Source: Pectobacterium colocasium (lineage in GTDB: Bacteria > Pseudomonadota > Gammaproteobacteria > Enterobacterales > Enterobacteriaceae). Taken from it: a DNA stretch of 64,000 nt. Of this stretch, positions 55,381-64,000 are shown in pieces. The stretch is taken from NCBI RefSeq assembly GCF_020181655.1, contig NZ_CP084032.1:310001-374000 (forward strand), given 5' to 3'. The first letter of the stretch is position 1. Every line of letters begins with the position of its first letter. The position numbers and the translations under genes were made by a program. The notes under the pieces were generated by a model. The model did no database searches and was not told the origin of the DNA. It saw only the letters and a list, made by a program, of their open reading frames with translations.

Positions 55381-55659
55381 GTATCCACCTGTTTCTTAAT
55401 GTGATCCACCTCTATTCAGACAAACCGAAATTAAAGATGCGAAGACGTGTGGACGATACCTTATAGATTAATGTTGTGATGAATTAAGGGTGAATCGCGT
55501 TTTGAATCGCATGCGGTTCTGGGTCTGATAGGTGCTAAAAAACACGTTTTATTACAACAATTTCAGAGTCAGAGCGTTTCGTTTCGCGATGAAATCAGGT
55601 TCACTCCCTGTTTTAACCTGCACGCAGCCAGAATGCTGCGTCACTAAAAAGGCTGCACT

Positions 55660-56397
55660 ATGCGGGAATTACTGCTTTGGGTCAGGGATCAACTGGCTGA
55701 GGCGTCGTCGGCGCCTCGCTATATGCAGCTCGCGTCGTTGCTTGAATCAGAAATCGACCGTCGGAAGGCGTTAGCAGGCCAGTTCTTACCTGCGGAAAGA
55801 TTGATTGCGCAACAGCTGGGATTATCGCGCGTAACGGTCTCTCGTTCCCTGTCGCTGCTGGAAGATAAAGGGTTGATTGTTCGCCAGCAAGGGGTGGGAA
55901 CTCGCGTAGCGCAACGGCTTCACTACGCATTGAGTGCTGAGGATGAAGGATTCACCGCGCTGGTGCTGAAACAGGGCGGCGTGGCTGGGAGCCTGTGGTT
56001 AGAGAAAACGATACAGGTTCCACCTGCTGCTATCGCGGAAAAAATGTCGCTGCCGGAAGGCGAGGCCGTTACCTATCTGCGACGCGTGCGGCTGAGCAAT
56101 GGCGAGCCTGTTTCGCTGGAAGCGACCTGGATTCCGCAAAAATTCCTGCCTGACCCGGAAGCGCTTGAACAGTCTCTCTACCAGCATTGGATGACGGGTG
56201 GGATCACGCCGGACAAAAAGCGCTATCGCTTCAAAGCGATAGCCTGTGCGGCAGAGGTCGCCACACTGCTTGGTATCGCGGTGGAAGCACCGATACTGTA
56301 TTGCCAACTGCATGTTTATAACGATCGGGGTGAACTGTTGGAATACAGCGAGGCACATTGCCGTAGCGATGTGTATGAGATTCAGTTTTCCGATTAG
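55660..56397 (+). CDS. GntR-family regulator with UTRA domain
   Basis: 245-residue transcription factor of the HutC subfamily. Winged helix-turn-helix at about residues 18-86 (LPAERLIAQQLGLSRVTVSRSLSLLEDKGLIVRQQGVGTRVA) and a UTRA ligand-binding domain at about 95-240 (YLRRVRLSNGEPVSLEATWIPQKFLP). UTRA proteins bind small metabolites such as sugar phosphates, urocanate or phosphonate-related ligands; nothing here identifies the ligand. No metabolic gene is adjacent, so the target is unknown. Confidence 0.88.
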   Translation: MRELLLWVRDQLAEASSAPRYMQLASLLESEIDRRKALAGQFLPAERLIAQQLGLSRVTVSRSLSLLEDKGLIVRQQGVGTRVAQRLHYALSAEDEGFTALVLKQGGVAGSLWLEKTIQVPPAAIAEKMSLPEGEAVTYLRRVRLSNGEPVSLEATWIPQKFLPDPEALEQSLYQHWMTGGITPDKKRYRFKAIACAAEVATLLGIAVEAPILYCQLHVYNDRGELLEYSEAHCRSDVYEIQFSD

Positions 56398-56399
56398 AA

Positions 56400-56431
56400 G
56401 AAAAATGCCAGCACGGTGAATGCTGGCATTA
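56400..56431 (-). terminator. Terminator after dkgA
   Basis: AATGCCAGCA pairs with TGCTGGCATT (56405-56431); on the minus strand TTTTCTTC follows. It may also stop the convergent GntR transcript. Confidence 0.75.
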
Positions 56432-56476
56432 CAGGTGGCTTAGAGACTATCCCAGTAGCCGTAATGGGATTAGCTC

Positions 56477-57304
56477 CTAGTCGTTTCTCGGTTCATCTGG
56501 GTCCGATCCTAGTCGCTTCCCGCTATCCAGCTTGGCAATTTCACCTAGCTCGTCTTTATCCAGACGGAAATCGAACACTTCGAAGTTTTCTTTGATGCGG
56601 GAAGGCGTCACCGATTTAGGAATCACCACCAGCCCGCTGTCCAGATGCCAGCGAATCACAATCTGTGCTGGCGTTTTCCCGTATTTTGTCGCCAGTTTAC
56701 GAATAACCGGATGGTCAAAAACGCCCTCACCGCCCTGTGCCAGCGGGCTCCAGGACTCGGTTTGGATATGATGCGTCGCATTCCAGGCGTGGAGCTGTCT
56801 TTGCTGGAGAAGAGGGTGTAGCTCGACCTGATCGATAACTGGCAATACGCCCGTTTCTTCTTTTAACCGCTGTAAGTGGTGAATGTGGAAATTGCTAACG
56901 CCGATGCTTTTCGCCAGACCCTGTTCCTGGAGTTTGATGAGTCCGCGCCAGGCATCCACAAAGGTGTTCTGTTGCGGGAGCGGCCAGTGAATAAGGTAGA
57001 GATCGATATAATCTAACCGAAGTTTTCTCAGGCTTTCTTCCAGCGCCTTCTGGGGGGCGGTGTGATCGCCATTCCAGAGCTTGGTGGTGATGAAGACTTC
57101 TTCACGCGGCAGATTCGCGGAGCTCAGCGCCTGACCGACGGCTTCCTCGTTCTTATAAATAGCGGCGGTATCGATCGCCCGATAACCGATGGACAATGCT
57201 TCAGTCACGGCGATTACCGTGTCTTCACGGCTTGCTCGCCAGACACCAAGGCCCAACTGGGGCATGATATTGCCGTCCGCCAGCTTAACTTTCGGTTGCG
57301 TCAT
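56477..57304 (-). CDS. dkgA: 2,5-diketo-D-gluconate reductase A / methylglyoxal reductase DkgA
   Basis: NADPH-dependent aldo-keto reductase; E. coli DkgA reduces 2,5-diketogluconate and, more relevant physiologically, methylglyoxal and other aldehydes. 275 residues with catalytic Asp/Tyr in YRAIDTAAIYKNEEAVG (about 40-56), LIHWPLP, the TKLW motif, and IPKSVTPSRIKENF for NADPH. The C-terminus (DPDEPRND) differs from E. coli and lies in a short duplication: TCCTAGTCG at 56475 recurs at 56507. It is 400 bp from yqhD, not adjacent as in E. coli. Confidence 0.9.
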   Translation of the reverse strand: MTQPKVKLADGNIMPQLGLGVWRASREDTVIAVTEALSIGYRAIDTAAIYKNEEAVGQALSSANLPREEVFITTKLWNGDHTAPQKALEESLRKLRLDYIDLYLIHWPLPQQNTFVDAWRGLIKLQEQGLAKSIGVSNFHIHHLQRLKEETGVLPVIDQVELHPLLQQRQLHAWNATHHIQTESWSPLAQGGEGVFDHPVIRKLATKYGKTPAQIVIRWHLDSGLVVIPKSVTPSRIKENFEVFDFRLDKDELGEIAKLDSGKRLGSDPDEPRND

Positions 57305-57702
57305 CTCATTCTCCTTTTATATCCGTTAATCTATAAAAATATCATAGAGTTAACTGGATGGGCGACCTGTTCATATCACGAAAATAGCGCAACGTGATCC
57401 CTAGCAGGAACAGGCATATGATTTCATTCTAGTAGAAAAATGCAGCGGTTATGGATTGTCCGATGATAAAGGGAGCCGATTGGCTCATTCCGATCGTTTA
57501 AGCATCGAGATACACGGGGCGACCACAGGGGTGAGGCCTCCCTGCGGGAACCTCCCCCTGTGTTTCCCCTAATAGCGGGCTTAAGTGACCAGTATTAGCC
57601 GATTGGCTCCCCTTAACAGACACAGCATTGAGGTGAGGGTATTCGTGTTGTTTAAATGATCGCGTTTTCTCCTATCATTCGAAGGGGTAAGAACGGAGGG
57701 GC
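57305..57702. promoter_or_regulatory. dkgA upstream region with paired repeats and a cruciform
   Basis: 398 bp without a gene. AGCCGATTGGCTC occurs at 57474-57486 and again at 57597-57609. Between the copies lies a long hairpin, CACAGGGG (57524-57531) with CCCCTGTG (57555-57562), extended by GAGG/CCT pairing. This structure separates dkgA from yqhD; the dkgA promoter must lie between 57305 and about 57470. Confidence 0.5.
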
Positions 57703-58866
57703 TTAGCGCGCCGCTTCGTAAATCTTCTGGCTTTCTTCCAGCGTAATGTCGCGGTGCTCGCCCAGCGCGGTCAGGCCATGCTCGTTGAGTTTGGCGACCA
57801 GTGTCGGAATGGAGCTGCCATCCAACTGGTAGTCAGACATGCGGGTCGGTACGCCCATTTTCTCGAAGAAGTCGCGCGTAGCGGCAATCGCGCCGTCGAT
57901 GCGCTGGTCTTCGCTACCGTCGTGCAGGTTCCAGACGCGCTCGGCGTATTGCAGCAGTTTGTCGCGCTTCTGTGCTTTTCTCGCTGCCAGCATGGCAGGT
58001 AGGACGATAGCCAGCGTTTGGGCATGATCGAGACCGTGCAGCGCCGTTAATTCGTGCCCCAGCATGTGGGTTGACCAATCCTGCGGCACGCCTGCGCCAA
58101 TCAGGCCGTTCAACGCCATCGTGGCGCTCCACATCACATTGGCCCTGACCTTGTAGTTTTCCGGTTCTGCCAGTGCGCGCGGGCCTTCTTCAACCAGCGT
58201 CAACAGCAAGCCTTCCGCAAAACGATCCTGTACTTTGGCATCGACGGAATACGTCAGGTACTGCTCGACTGTATGAACGAAGGCATCAACCACGCCGTTC
58301 GCAATTTGGCGAGCGGGCAGGGTATACGTTACGACGGGATCGAGCACGGCGAAAAGCGGCTGTGTGTGGCGTGAACGGAAAGCGAGCTTATCGTTGGTCG
58401 ATTTACGGGTGATGACCGCGCCATTATTGGATTCCGAACCGGTCGCTGGCAGAGTGAGCACGGCTGCCATCGCGACGCCGCGATCGATTTCTGCACCGCC
58501 GGTTTGCAGGATGTGCCACGGGTCCTGCGCGGCCTGATAATCTGCGGCAGCAGCGATAAATTTCGTACCATCGACGACAGACCCCCCGCCAACGGCCAGC
58601 AGGAAATCAATCTTCTCTGCACGAACGACCTCGACGGCTTTCATCAGCGTTTCGTAAGTCGGGTTTGGTTCAATGCCGGAAAACTCGCGTACGTTACGGC
58701 CTTCTAATGCGCGATAGACCTGATCCAGCACGCCATTGTGCTTCACGCTGCCGCCGCCGTAGGTGATGAGGATACGGGCATCGGCAGGGATTTCTTTGCC
58801 TAATTCAGCAATCTGGCCTTCGCCAAACAAAATCTTGGTAGGGGTATGAAGTGTGAAATTGAGCAT
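57703..58866 (-). CDS. yqhD: NADPH-dependent aldehyde reductase YqhD
   Basis: Iron/zinc-type alcohol dehydrogenase fold that reduces a broad set of aldehydes (acrolein, malondialdehyde, furfural, glyoxal) and protects from lipid peroxidation products. 387 residues, the E. coli length. Cofactor site GGGSVVDGTKF (about 94-104); metal ligands in NGVVDAFVHTVEQY and HMLGHELTALHGLDHAQTLA are intact. It follows the nitroreductase gene by 3 bp, so both should be under YqhC. Confidence 0.95.
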   Translation of the reverse strand: MLNFTLHTPTKILFGEGQIAELGKEIPADARILITYGGGSVKHNGVLDQVYRALEGRNVREFSGIEPNPTYETLMKAVEVVRAEKIDFLLAVGGGSVVDGTKFIAAAADYQAAQDPWHILQTGGAEIDRGVAMAAVLTLPATGSESNNGAVITRKSTNDKLAFRSRHTQPLFAVLDPVVTYTLPARQIANGVVDAFVHTVEQYLTYSVDAKVQDRFAEGLLLTLVEEGPRALAEPENYKVRANVMWSATMALNGLIGAGVPQDWSTHMLGHELTALHGLDHAQTLAIVLPAMLAARKAQKRDKLLQYAERVWNLHDGSEDQRIDGAIAATRDFFEKMGVPTRMSDYQLDGSSIPTLVAKLNEHGLTALGEHRDITLEESQKIYEAAR

Positions 58867-58869
58867 AGG

Positions 58870-59610
58870 TTATTTGTCCAGTTTAAAGCCCTGTTGGAGG
58901 ATCGCGGGTAAGACTTTCGGGAAATAAATGTGCTGATAGTAGCTGGCGGTGTTGTCACCCCAGTTGTCGCCGTCTGTGCGACCAGTTTGCTGCCAGTGTG
59001 TCACCAGCGTGTGGTTATATTGCTCGATCGCCGCAGGCAGAACGTCCTGATGATAGGTTTCATCATGACGGAAGGAATTCAGCGGCAAGCGCGGTTTCTG
59101 ATGCGCAGGCGTGTCCACGTAACCGATAGCGACGCCGGCGACGGGGAACGTCAGTTCAGGCAGTTCCAGAAAATCGATCATCGCCTGCGGGTCGCGACGA
59201 ATACCGCCAATCGGGACGATACCCAGCCCAAATGAGCGTGCGGCGGCCATTAGCGTGCCGAGCGCGATACCAACATCCGTTGTGCCGGCGATCAGGCTTT
59301 CTATGCTTTCATGCGCGTGCTGTTGCTTGTCGCTCATGGCAATCCCGACTTGTGTTTTATGCATATCCAGCACCACGGTAATGAAAACGGGTGCTTTAGC
59401 AATCCACGGCTGACCGCCGGCCAATTCGGCGATGCGCGCCCTGCGTGCCGGATCGCGAGTGACGATGAGCGAAACCTGCTGAGAGTTTACGGACGTGGGT
59501 GCCAGATGGGCGGACTGAATAATGGCATCCAGCACGTCATCGGGAATCGCTTTATCAAGATAGCTACGTTCACTGCGGTGTGAGGTGAACAGTTCGATCG
59601 TTTTATTCAT
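58870..59610 (-). CDS. NADPH-dependent nitroreductase, NfsA-like
   Basis: FMN-dependent oxidoreductase of the NfsA/FRP branch. From the ATG at 59610, 246 residues: TSHRSERSYLDKAIPDD (the Arg-x-x-Arg start of the family), APTSVNSQQVSLIV, ALGTLMAAARSFGLGIVPIGGIRRDPQ (FMN region). The longer frame to 59685 adds 25 residues without a match. Substrate is not known; the operon with yqhD suggests a role against quinones, nitro compounds or other electrophiles. Confidence 0.85.
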   Translation of the reverse strand: MNKTIELFTSHRSERSYLDKAIPDDVLDAIIQSAHLAPTSVNSQQVSLIVTRDPARRARIAELAGGQPWIAKAPVFITVVLDMHKTQVGIAMSDKQQHAHESIESLIAGTTDVGIALGTLMAAARSFGLGIVPIGGIRRDPQAMIDFLELPELTFPVAGVAIGYVDTPAHQKPRLPLNSFRHDETYHQDVLPAAIEQYNHTLVTHWQQTGRTDGDNWGDNTASYYQHIYFPKVLPAILQQGFKLDK

Positions 59611-59820
59611 GTCTTTTCCCGTGAGATGAGGGACGAATGTATGCTTCGTATTGTCATCAACCCACGAAAGACGTTCAATGCACATTTCTGTTTGCTTATT
59701 GCCTATTTCTACAAAATGCAGGAGAAAAGGGTGATAATAATTCGCAGGTATGTCATTTTGTTTCTTCTGTCAGGAGAGAGGCTTCGGGCAGGAAAAGTGA
59801 ACCCGTAGCGAGATAACACC

Positions 59821-60828
59821 ATGGTGACGCACACTCAAAGCATGTTGACGGAAAGCCAATCTGAGCAGCTTGTTCAAAAACCATCCGTTCAGGCACGACT
59901 CGCTCAGAAAGAGCCAGAGCAGCAGACGGTGCGGCAACGTATCGTGCAGCAGGCAATACGCTGTTCAACCAAAAGCTGGACTACGCCTTCGCTCGTGCCA
60001 CAGGTCAAGATTCTGTATACAGAACAGCACCATCCGCGTGTGCCGGTTATGTATGAGCCGACGATTGTCATCATTTTTCAGGGACAGAAGGTTGGCTATC
60101 TGGGGGGGAAAACGTTCCAGTATGACCCGGAAAATTACCTGTTGATGACCGTGCCGCTGCCGTTCGAATGTGAAACGATAGCCAGCGTTGAACACCCTTT
60201 GGTGGGGATGGCTATCCGTATCGATATCCAGATGCTTCAGGATTTGTTGATCGACATCGGTGATGACGACAGCGCGATCCGCTCCTGTTCCTGCACATGC
60301 GGTGTGAACAGCGCGCCGCTGACCGATGAAATTCTGTGTGCTGTGGAACGGCTGCTGGATGCGATGGATAACCCGCGTGATGCCCGTGTGCTGGGCCCGA
60401 CGATTGTGCGCGAGATTATCTATCATATGCTCTGCGGTGAACGCGGTGCGGCATTACAGGCGCTGGTCAATCGGCACACGCACTTCAGCCAGATTGCCAA
60501 GTCTCTGCGACGAATCGAAAATCACTACGCCGATAGCCTGAATGTGGAACAGCTGGCGGCGGAAGTGAACATGAGCGTCTCGGCGTTTCACCATAATTTC
60601 AAAGCAGTCACCAACACCTCGCCGTTGCAGTACCTGAAATCCTACCGCTTACACAAAGCACGCGTGATGATGATCAACGAAGGGCTGAGAGCGGGCGTCG
60701 CGGCCGCTCGCGTAGGATATGAAAGCGTGTCGCAGTTTAGCCGGGAATTTAAGCGCTATTTCGGCGCGACGCCGAGCGATGAAGCGGCGAGATTAAAGGC
60801 CGGCAATATGGCGGTTGAGGAAAGCTGA
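59821..60828 (+). CDS. yqhC: AraC-family regulator YqhC
   Basis: Transcription activator; E. coli YqhC responds to aldehydes and glyoxal and activates yqhD and dkgA. 335 residues: a Gln-rich N-terminal extension (about 1-45), AraC_N domain (about 55-215, VPVMYEPTIVIIFQGQKVGYLG), and two HTH motifs at the C-terminus (LNVEQLAAEVNMSVSAFHHNFKAVTNTSPLQYLK and AAARVGYESVSQFSREFKRYFG). It is divergent from the nitroreductase-yqhD pair with 210 bp between. A cluster SCSCTCG (about 157-163) could be a redox or aldehyde sensor, which is inference. No strong ribosome site decides between the ATGs at 59821 and 59842. Confidence 0.9.
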   Translation: MVTHTQSMLTESQSEQLVQKPSVQARLAQKEPEQQTVRQRIVQQAIRCSTKSWTTPSLVPQVKILYTEQHHPRVPVMYEPTIVIIFQGQKVGYLGGKTFQYDPENYLLMTVPLPFECETIASVEHPLVGMAIRIDIQMLQDLLIDIGDDDSAIRSCSCTCGVNSAPLTDEILCAVERLLDAMDNPRDARVLGPTIVREIIYHMLCGERGAALQALVNRHTHFSQIAKSLRRIENHYADSLNVEQLAAEVNMSVSAFHHNFKAVTNTSPLQYLKSYRLHKARVMMINEGLRAGVAAARVGYESVSQFSREFKRYFGATPSDEAARLKAGNMAVEES

Positions 60829-60856
60829 GGGCGTTAAGCAAGCGTGCGGTTACCGA

Positions 60857-61516
60857 TTAGGCGACGGCACGTTTTTTACGCCACACGACAACAGCCATGC
60901 CAACCAGGCCGCTAACCAGCAAAATAATCGGGAGCAGGATCAGCGCGGTCATCACCTGATCTTCATAGCGTTTGACCAGTGGAATGTGGCTGAGCGCATA
61001 GCCGAGCGTGACAATTCCCCCAACCCACAGCAGCCCGCTGAGCCAGTTGAAAATTTGGAAGCGCGTATTATTTAACCCGGAAATGCCTGCCATTGTTGGC
61101 AGTAGCGTGCGGATAAACGCTAAAAAGCGGCCAACCAGCAGCGCCATCAGGCCGTGGCGGTGGAACAGGTGATGGGCACGCTGGTGGTAATGCGCAGGAA
61201 GCTGCAATAGCCAACCTTTTACCAGACGCGTATCGCTCAGCCAGCGCCCCTGGAGGTAGCTGAGCCAGCAGCCGAGGCTGGCAGCGATGGTGAGCAGAAT
61301 CATCGTAGGGAAAAAGCTCATCACGCCTTTGGCAATCATGGCACCCGTGAGCAACAGCAGGCTGTCGCCTGGCAGAAAAGAGGCAGGTAGCAGGCCGTTC
61401 TCCAGAAACAGCGTCGTGAACAGAATGCCGTAAACCACCCAAATGACGTGGGGATCGGCCAGTGCACTAAAATCCTGCTGCCAGAGCGCCTGAATAATGT
61501 CGTGAACCACACTCAT
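60857..61516 (-). CDS. yghB: DedA-family membrane protein YghB
   Basis: Inner-membrane DedA/VTT-domain protein of 219 residues, close to E. coli YghB/YqjA. Such proteins are implicated in lipid-carrier (undecaprenyl phosphate) flipping, proton-motive-force-linked drug tolerance and division. The conserved [21 protein letters not shown] with its acidic pair and [20 protein letters not shown] with its essential arginines are intact. Position next to yqhC and metC favours yghB over yqjA. Confidence 0.92.
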   Translation of the reverse strand: MSVVHDIIQALWQQDFSALADPHVIWVVYGILFTTLFLENGLLPASFLPGDSLLLLTGAMIAKGVMSFFPTMILLTIAASLGCWLSYLQGRWLSDTRLVKGWLLQLPAHYHQRAHHLFHRHGLMALLVGRFLAFIRTLLPTMAGISGLNNTRFQIFNWLSGLLWVGGIVTLGYALSHIPLVKRYEDQVMTALILLPIILLVSGLVGMAVVVWRKKRAVA

Positions 61517-61753
61517 ATTACATCCCGCCAGTGACGATATTCACTATCTCTCAGGCTGCGGCGATGGAACGCTGAATTACCTGAAATCTACTGTCTATCA
61601 AGCCCTAAAATCGATGGGGCAAAACGCCTTGCCGCATTGTGAGAATACGACAGGGCTTAATGCTTAATTTTGGTTAAGGTAACGCGGTTTTTGGTAAGCG
61701 TTGACTCATAATTATGATAACGCATTCCCCAGCGCGCCGCAGGGGAAATCAAG

Positions 61754-61858
61754 ATGTGGCGGCTTTATGGCCGTCACATTTTCTATATTTTATGTCTGCT
61801 GATATTTTGTTTCCTGCCGTTTGGCAGCGATGAGCCTGCTGACGCCTTGCCAGACTAA
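61754..61858 (+). CDS. Possible small membrane protein (34 residues)
   Basis: A short frame opens at ATG 61754 with AGGGGA eight bases upstream. It encodes [20 protein letters not shown] followed by [14 protein letters not shown]: a basic start, one hydrophobic segment (about residues 9-23) and an acidic end, the usual plan of bacterial single-span microproteins. Its TAA overlaps the metC stop region on the opposite strand (61855-61858). I do not recognise a family. No other gene lies in 61517-61854. Confidence 0.4.
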   Translation: MWRLYGRHIFYILCLLIFCFLPFGSDEPADALPD

Positions 61859-63045
61859 GCACTCAGCCTGCTGAAACCCGCGGCCAGATCGTCGATCAGA
61901 TCGTCACTGTCTTCAAGTCCAATATGTAACCGAATAAGTGTGCCGGTAAAGTCCACGCCGCTCACCGGGCGGATAGCCGCAAGTTCTTCCGGCTGATTTG
62001 CCAGAATCAGAGACTCAAAGCCCCCCCAGGAATACGCCATGCTGAAGTGCTCAAAATGATCCAGATAGTTCGCCAGCGCCTCTTTGCTTAATTTCTCTTT
62101 CAGCACAAAGGAGAACAAGCCGTTGCAGCCGTTAAAATCGCGTACGTAGAATTCATGCCCTTTACATCCCGGCAGCGCAGGGTGATTAACGACGGCGACT
62201 TCTGGCCGTTCTGCCAGCCACTGTGCAATGCGGATGCTGCTTTCCTGATGCTGCTTGAGCCTGATGCCCAGCGTGCGCAGGCCACGGCTGGCGACATAAG
62301 CAGTATCAGCATCTACCATTTGGCCCATCAGGTAAGACTGTTCGCGCAACTGCGCCCAGCAGCGTTCATTAGCGACAGCGGTGCCAATCATGGCATCGGA
62401 GTGACCAACAATATATTTGGTAGCCGCCTGAATAGAAATATCAATATCGAAGTCGAGCGCTTTGAATAAAATGCCTGCTGCCCAGGTATTATCAATCATG
62501 ATAACGATGTCGGGATTGATGCGGCGCACGGCTTGTACGATCGCCGGCACATCATGGACTTCCATCGTGATGGAACCCGGTGATTCGAGAAAGACGACTT
62601 TGGTATTGGGCTGGATCAGTTCGGCAATGCCAGCACCGATGAGTGGATCGAAATAGGTGGTGCTGACGTTCATTTTTTTGAGCACTTTGGTGCAAAAATC
62701 CTGTGTGGGTTCGTAGGCCGACTCCGTCACCAGAATATGATCGCCTGCCGCGACGAAAGAGATAATCGCGTTAGAGATAGCCGCTGCACCGCATGGATAC
62801 AACACACAGCCTGCACCGCCTTCCAGTTCCACCATCGCTTCCTGAAGCGAAAAGTGGGTCAGTGTGCCACGGCGACCGTAGAATAGCGCACCCTTGGCAC
62901 GGTTAATGGTGGCGTGTTTCTTATCCTGCACGGTATCGAATACCAGCGAGGAAGCGCGCTGAATAACGGGGTTTACGGAACCGTGGGTGAATTTCTTGCT
63001 GCGTCCTGCGGCGACTAACGCTGTTGCCGTTTTTTTGCTTGTCAT
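61855..63045 (-). CDS. metC: Cystathionine beta-lyase MetC
   Basis: PLP enzyme that splits cystathionine into homocysteine, pyruvate and ammonia in methionine synthesis. 396 residues from the ATG at 63045 (AAGGT ten bases upstream). Conserved parts are [22 protein letters not shown], the cofactor ring-stacking region [15 protein letters not shown], and the PLP lysine in [17 protein letters not shown] saw no clear MetJ operator (AGACGTCT repeats) in the 270 bp upstream, which otherwise hold no gene. Confidence 0.95.
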   Translation of the reverse strand: MTSKKTATALVAAGRSKKFTHGSVNPVIQRASSLVFDTVQDKKHATINRAKGALFYGRRGTLTHFSLQEAMVELEGGAGCVLYPCGAAAISNAIISFVAAGDHILVTESAYEPTQDFCTKVLKKMNVSTTYFDPLIGAGIAELIQPNTKVVFLESPGSITMEVHDVPAIVQAVRRINPDIVIMIDNTWAAGILFKALDFDIDISIQAATKYIVGHSDAMIGTAVANERCWAQLREQSYLMGQMVDADTAYVASRGLRTLGIRLKQHQESSIRIAQWLAERPEVAVVNHPALPGCKGHEFYVRDFNGCNGLFSFVLKEKLSKEALANYLDHFEHFSMAYSWGGFESLILANQPEELAAIRPVSGVDFTGTLIRLHIGLEDSDDLIDDLAAGFSRLSA

Positions 63046-63315
63046 AATCACTATTACCTTTTCTATTCAATCCTGCCGGATGACCCAATACGCCAGATAT
63101 TCCTGATAGCGAAAGTGTGAGGAAACAAGGAGGCGTTATTCGATGTATTAGCCCTACGTTATCACGGCTGGGGCGGCGTGTGGGCTTGAGTAAGATAAGA
63201 TTAGAGGTAGGTGAAAATATTTCAGGTAGGGAAATGATCAAATAGGGAAATGAAAGGTAAGGAAAGCGCCATGTCTTCTGTATTGCTGTTCATCAACATG
63301 GCGCAATGTAATGTG

Positions 63316-64000
63316 CTAACCCGTATGCACGCCGAAGAATTTGGGCAGCCAGAGTGAGATCTCCGGAATATAGGTGACCAGCATCAGCACAAAGAACAGC
63401 CCGCAGTAGAAGGGCAGCATCGCTTTAACGACCTGTTCTATCTTCTGCTTACTCACCGCACTGGCGACGAAAAGCACGGACCCCACCGGCGGCGTGATCA
63501 GGCCGATCCCGAGGTTCACCAGCATGATCATGCCGAAATGCACCGGATCGATACCGAGCGAGAGGGCGACGGGCAGCAGGACGGGCGTCAGGATCAGGAT
63601 CAGCGGTGCCATGTCCATCAGCGTGCCGATCAGCAGCAGCATGATGTTAATCCACATCAGGATGACGTACTTGTTATCCGAAATGGAGGTGAAAAACTCG
63701 GTAATGCGGGCAGGCAGCTGCATGTAGGTCATGATGGCGCCGAATGCGGCGGCGAAGCCGATCAGGATCATCACGATCGTCACGGTTTTGACCGTGCGGT
63801 ACATCAGCTTGGGCAGTTCCGACCACTTGTAATCTTTATAGATAAACATGGTCACGAAGAAGGACCACAGACAGGCAATAGCCGCAGACTCGGTCGCGGT
63901 AAAAATACCGGACAGAATCCCGCCCATGATGATGACGACCGTCATCAATCCCCATAAGGTATCGACAAAGATTTTCAGCGCCTGACGGAACGGTACACGT
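63316..64000 (-). CDS. TRAP transporter large permease, DctM type (C-terminal part)
   Basis: Large membrane subunit of a tripartite ATP-independent transporter, which uses an ion gradient to import a substrate, usually a C4-dicarboxylate, sugar acid or similar, delivered by a periplasmic binding protein. About 228 C-terminal codons are present; the frame stays open to the window end (RVPFRQALKIFVDTLWGLM). Motifs GGILSGIFTATESAAIA and LILILTPVLLPVALSLGIDPVHFGMIMLVNLGIGLITPPVGSVLFVA identify DctM. The small permease and binding protein would lie beyond 64000, so the substrate cannot be inferred. Confidence 0.92.
   Translation of the reverse strand, partial: RVPFRQALKIFVDTLWGLMTVVIIMGGILSGIFTATESAAIACLWSFFVTMFIYKDYKWSELPKLMYRTVKTVTIVMILIGFAAAFGAIMTYMQLPARITEFFTSISDNKYVILMWINIMLLLIGTLMDMAPLILILTPVLLPVALSLGIDPVHFGMIMLVNLGIGLITPPVGSVLFVASAVSKQKIEQVVKAMLPFYCGLFFVLMLVTYIPEISLWLPKFFGVHTG

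Noticed and set aside
63046..63315. MetJ operator upstream of metC
   Set aside because: No tandem AGACGTCT-like 8-mers could be found by eye.

Overview
The window is chromosomal DNA of an enterobacterium, most likely Pectobacterium or a close soft-rot relative. Almost every gene has a full-length match, recalled from memory, to an Escherichia coli K-12 protein, and local order follows the enteric backbone (rpoN-lpt, mla-murA, degSQ, rplM-rpsI-sspAB, gltBD-arcB, lpoA-rsmI-rnpB, tolC-nudF-cpdA-parE, parC-plsC-ftsP, yqhD-yqhC-yghB-metC). A Klebsiella-type acetoin reductase, a secreted alginate-lyase-family protein and a terminal repeat I associate with Pectobacterium support the genus call. No search was run.

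Layout. 1-5.4 kb (minus): start of rpoN, then LPS transport and Kdo synthesis (lptB, lptA, lptC, kdsC, kdsD) and yrbG. 5.8-10.7 kb (plus): the Mla phospholipid transporter, ibaG and murA. 10.8-14.3 kb (minus): periplasmic proteases degS and degQ, and zapG. 14.4-18.2 kb (plus): zapE, ribosomal proteins L13 and S9, and the stringent starvation pair. 18.2-25.2 kb (minus): budC and glutamate synthase gltD/gltB. 25.8-32.5 kb (plus): yhcC, arcB, elbB, mtgA and a lyase-like gene, with the sRNA ArcZ opposite arcB/elbB. 32.6-36.2 kb (minus): dolP, diaA, yraN, lpoA. 36.2-38.6 kb: rsmI, RNase P RNA with a tandemly repeated 3' end, and a toxin-antitoxin pair. 38.7-43.1 kb: ygiD, then ygiC, ygiB and tolC. 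43.4-48.0 kb (plus): nudF, yqiB, cpdA, yqiA, parE. 48.1-50.5 kb: a decayed accessory island holding an IS3-family insertion in a bacteriocin remnant, next to a frameshifted immunity-like gene. 50.6-56.4 kb (plus): parC, plsC, ftsP and a GntR/UTRA regulator. 56.4-64 kb: dkgA, yqhD, a nitroreductase, the divergent regulator yqhC, yghB, a possible small membrane protein, metC and the end of a TRAP permease gene.

How the genes work together. The first half is strongly biased to the cell envelope: LPS export, phospholipid retrieval, peptidoglycan precursor synthesis, outer-membrane stress proteases, later joined by lpoA, mtgA, dolP, tolC, plsC and ftsP. A second theme is redox and nitrogen control (arcB/arcZ, gltBD, rpoN). 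The yqhC block looks like an aldehyde and electrophile detoxification unit.

Least ordinary features: the disrupted bacteriocin/immunity island between parE and parC; 96-108 bp tandem copies of the rnpB 3' end, each with a terminator; a hexapeptide-repeat extension on KdsD; and several 16-20 bp tandem repeats that sit on stop codons. I found no CRISPR array, tRNA or rRNA.
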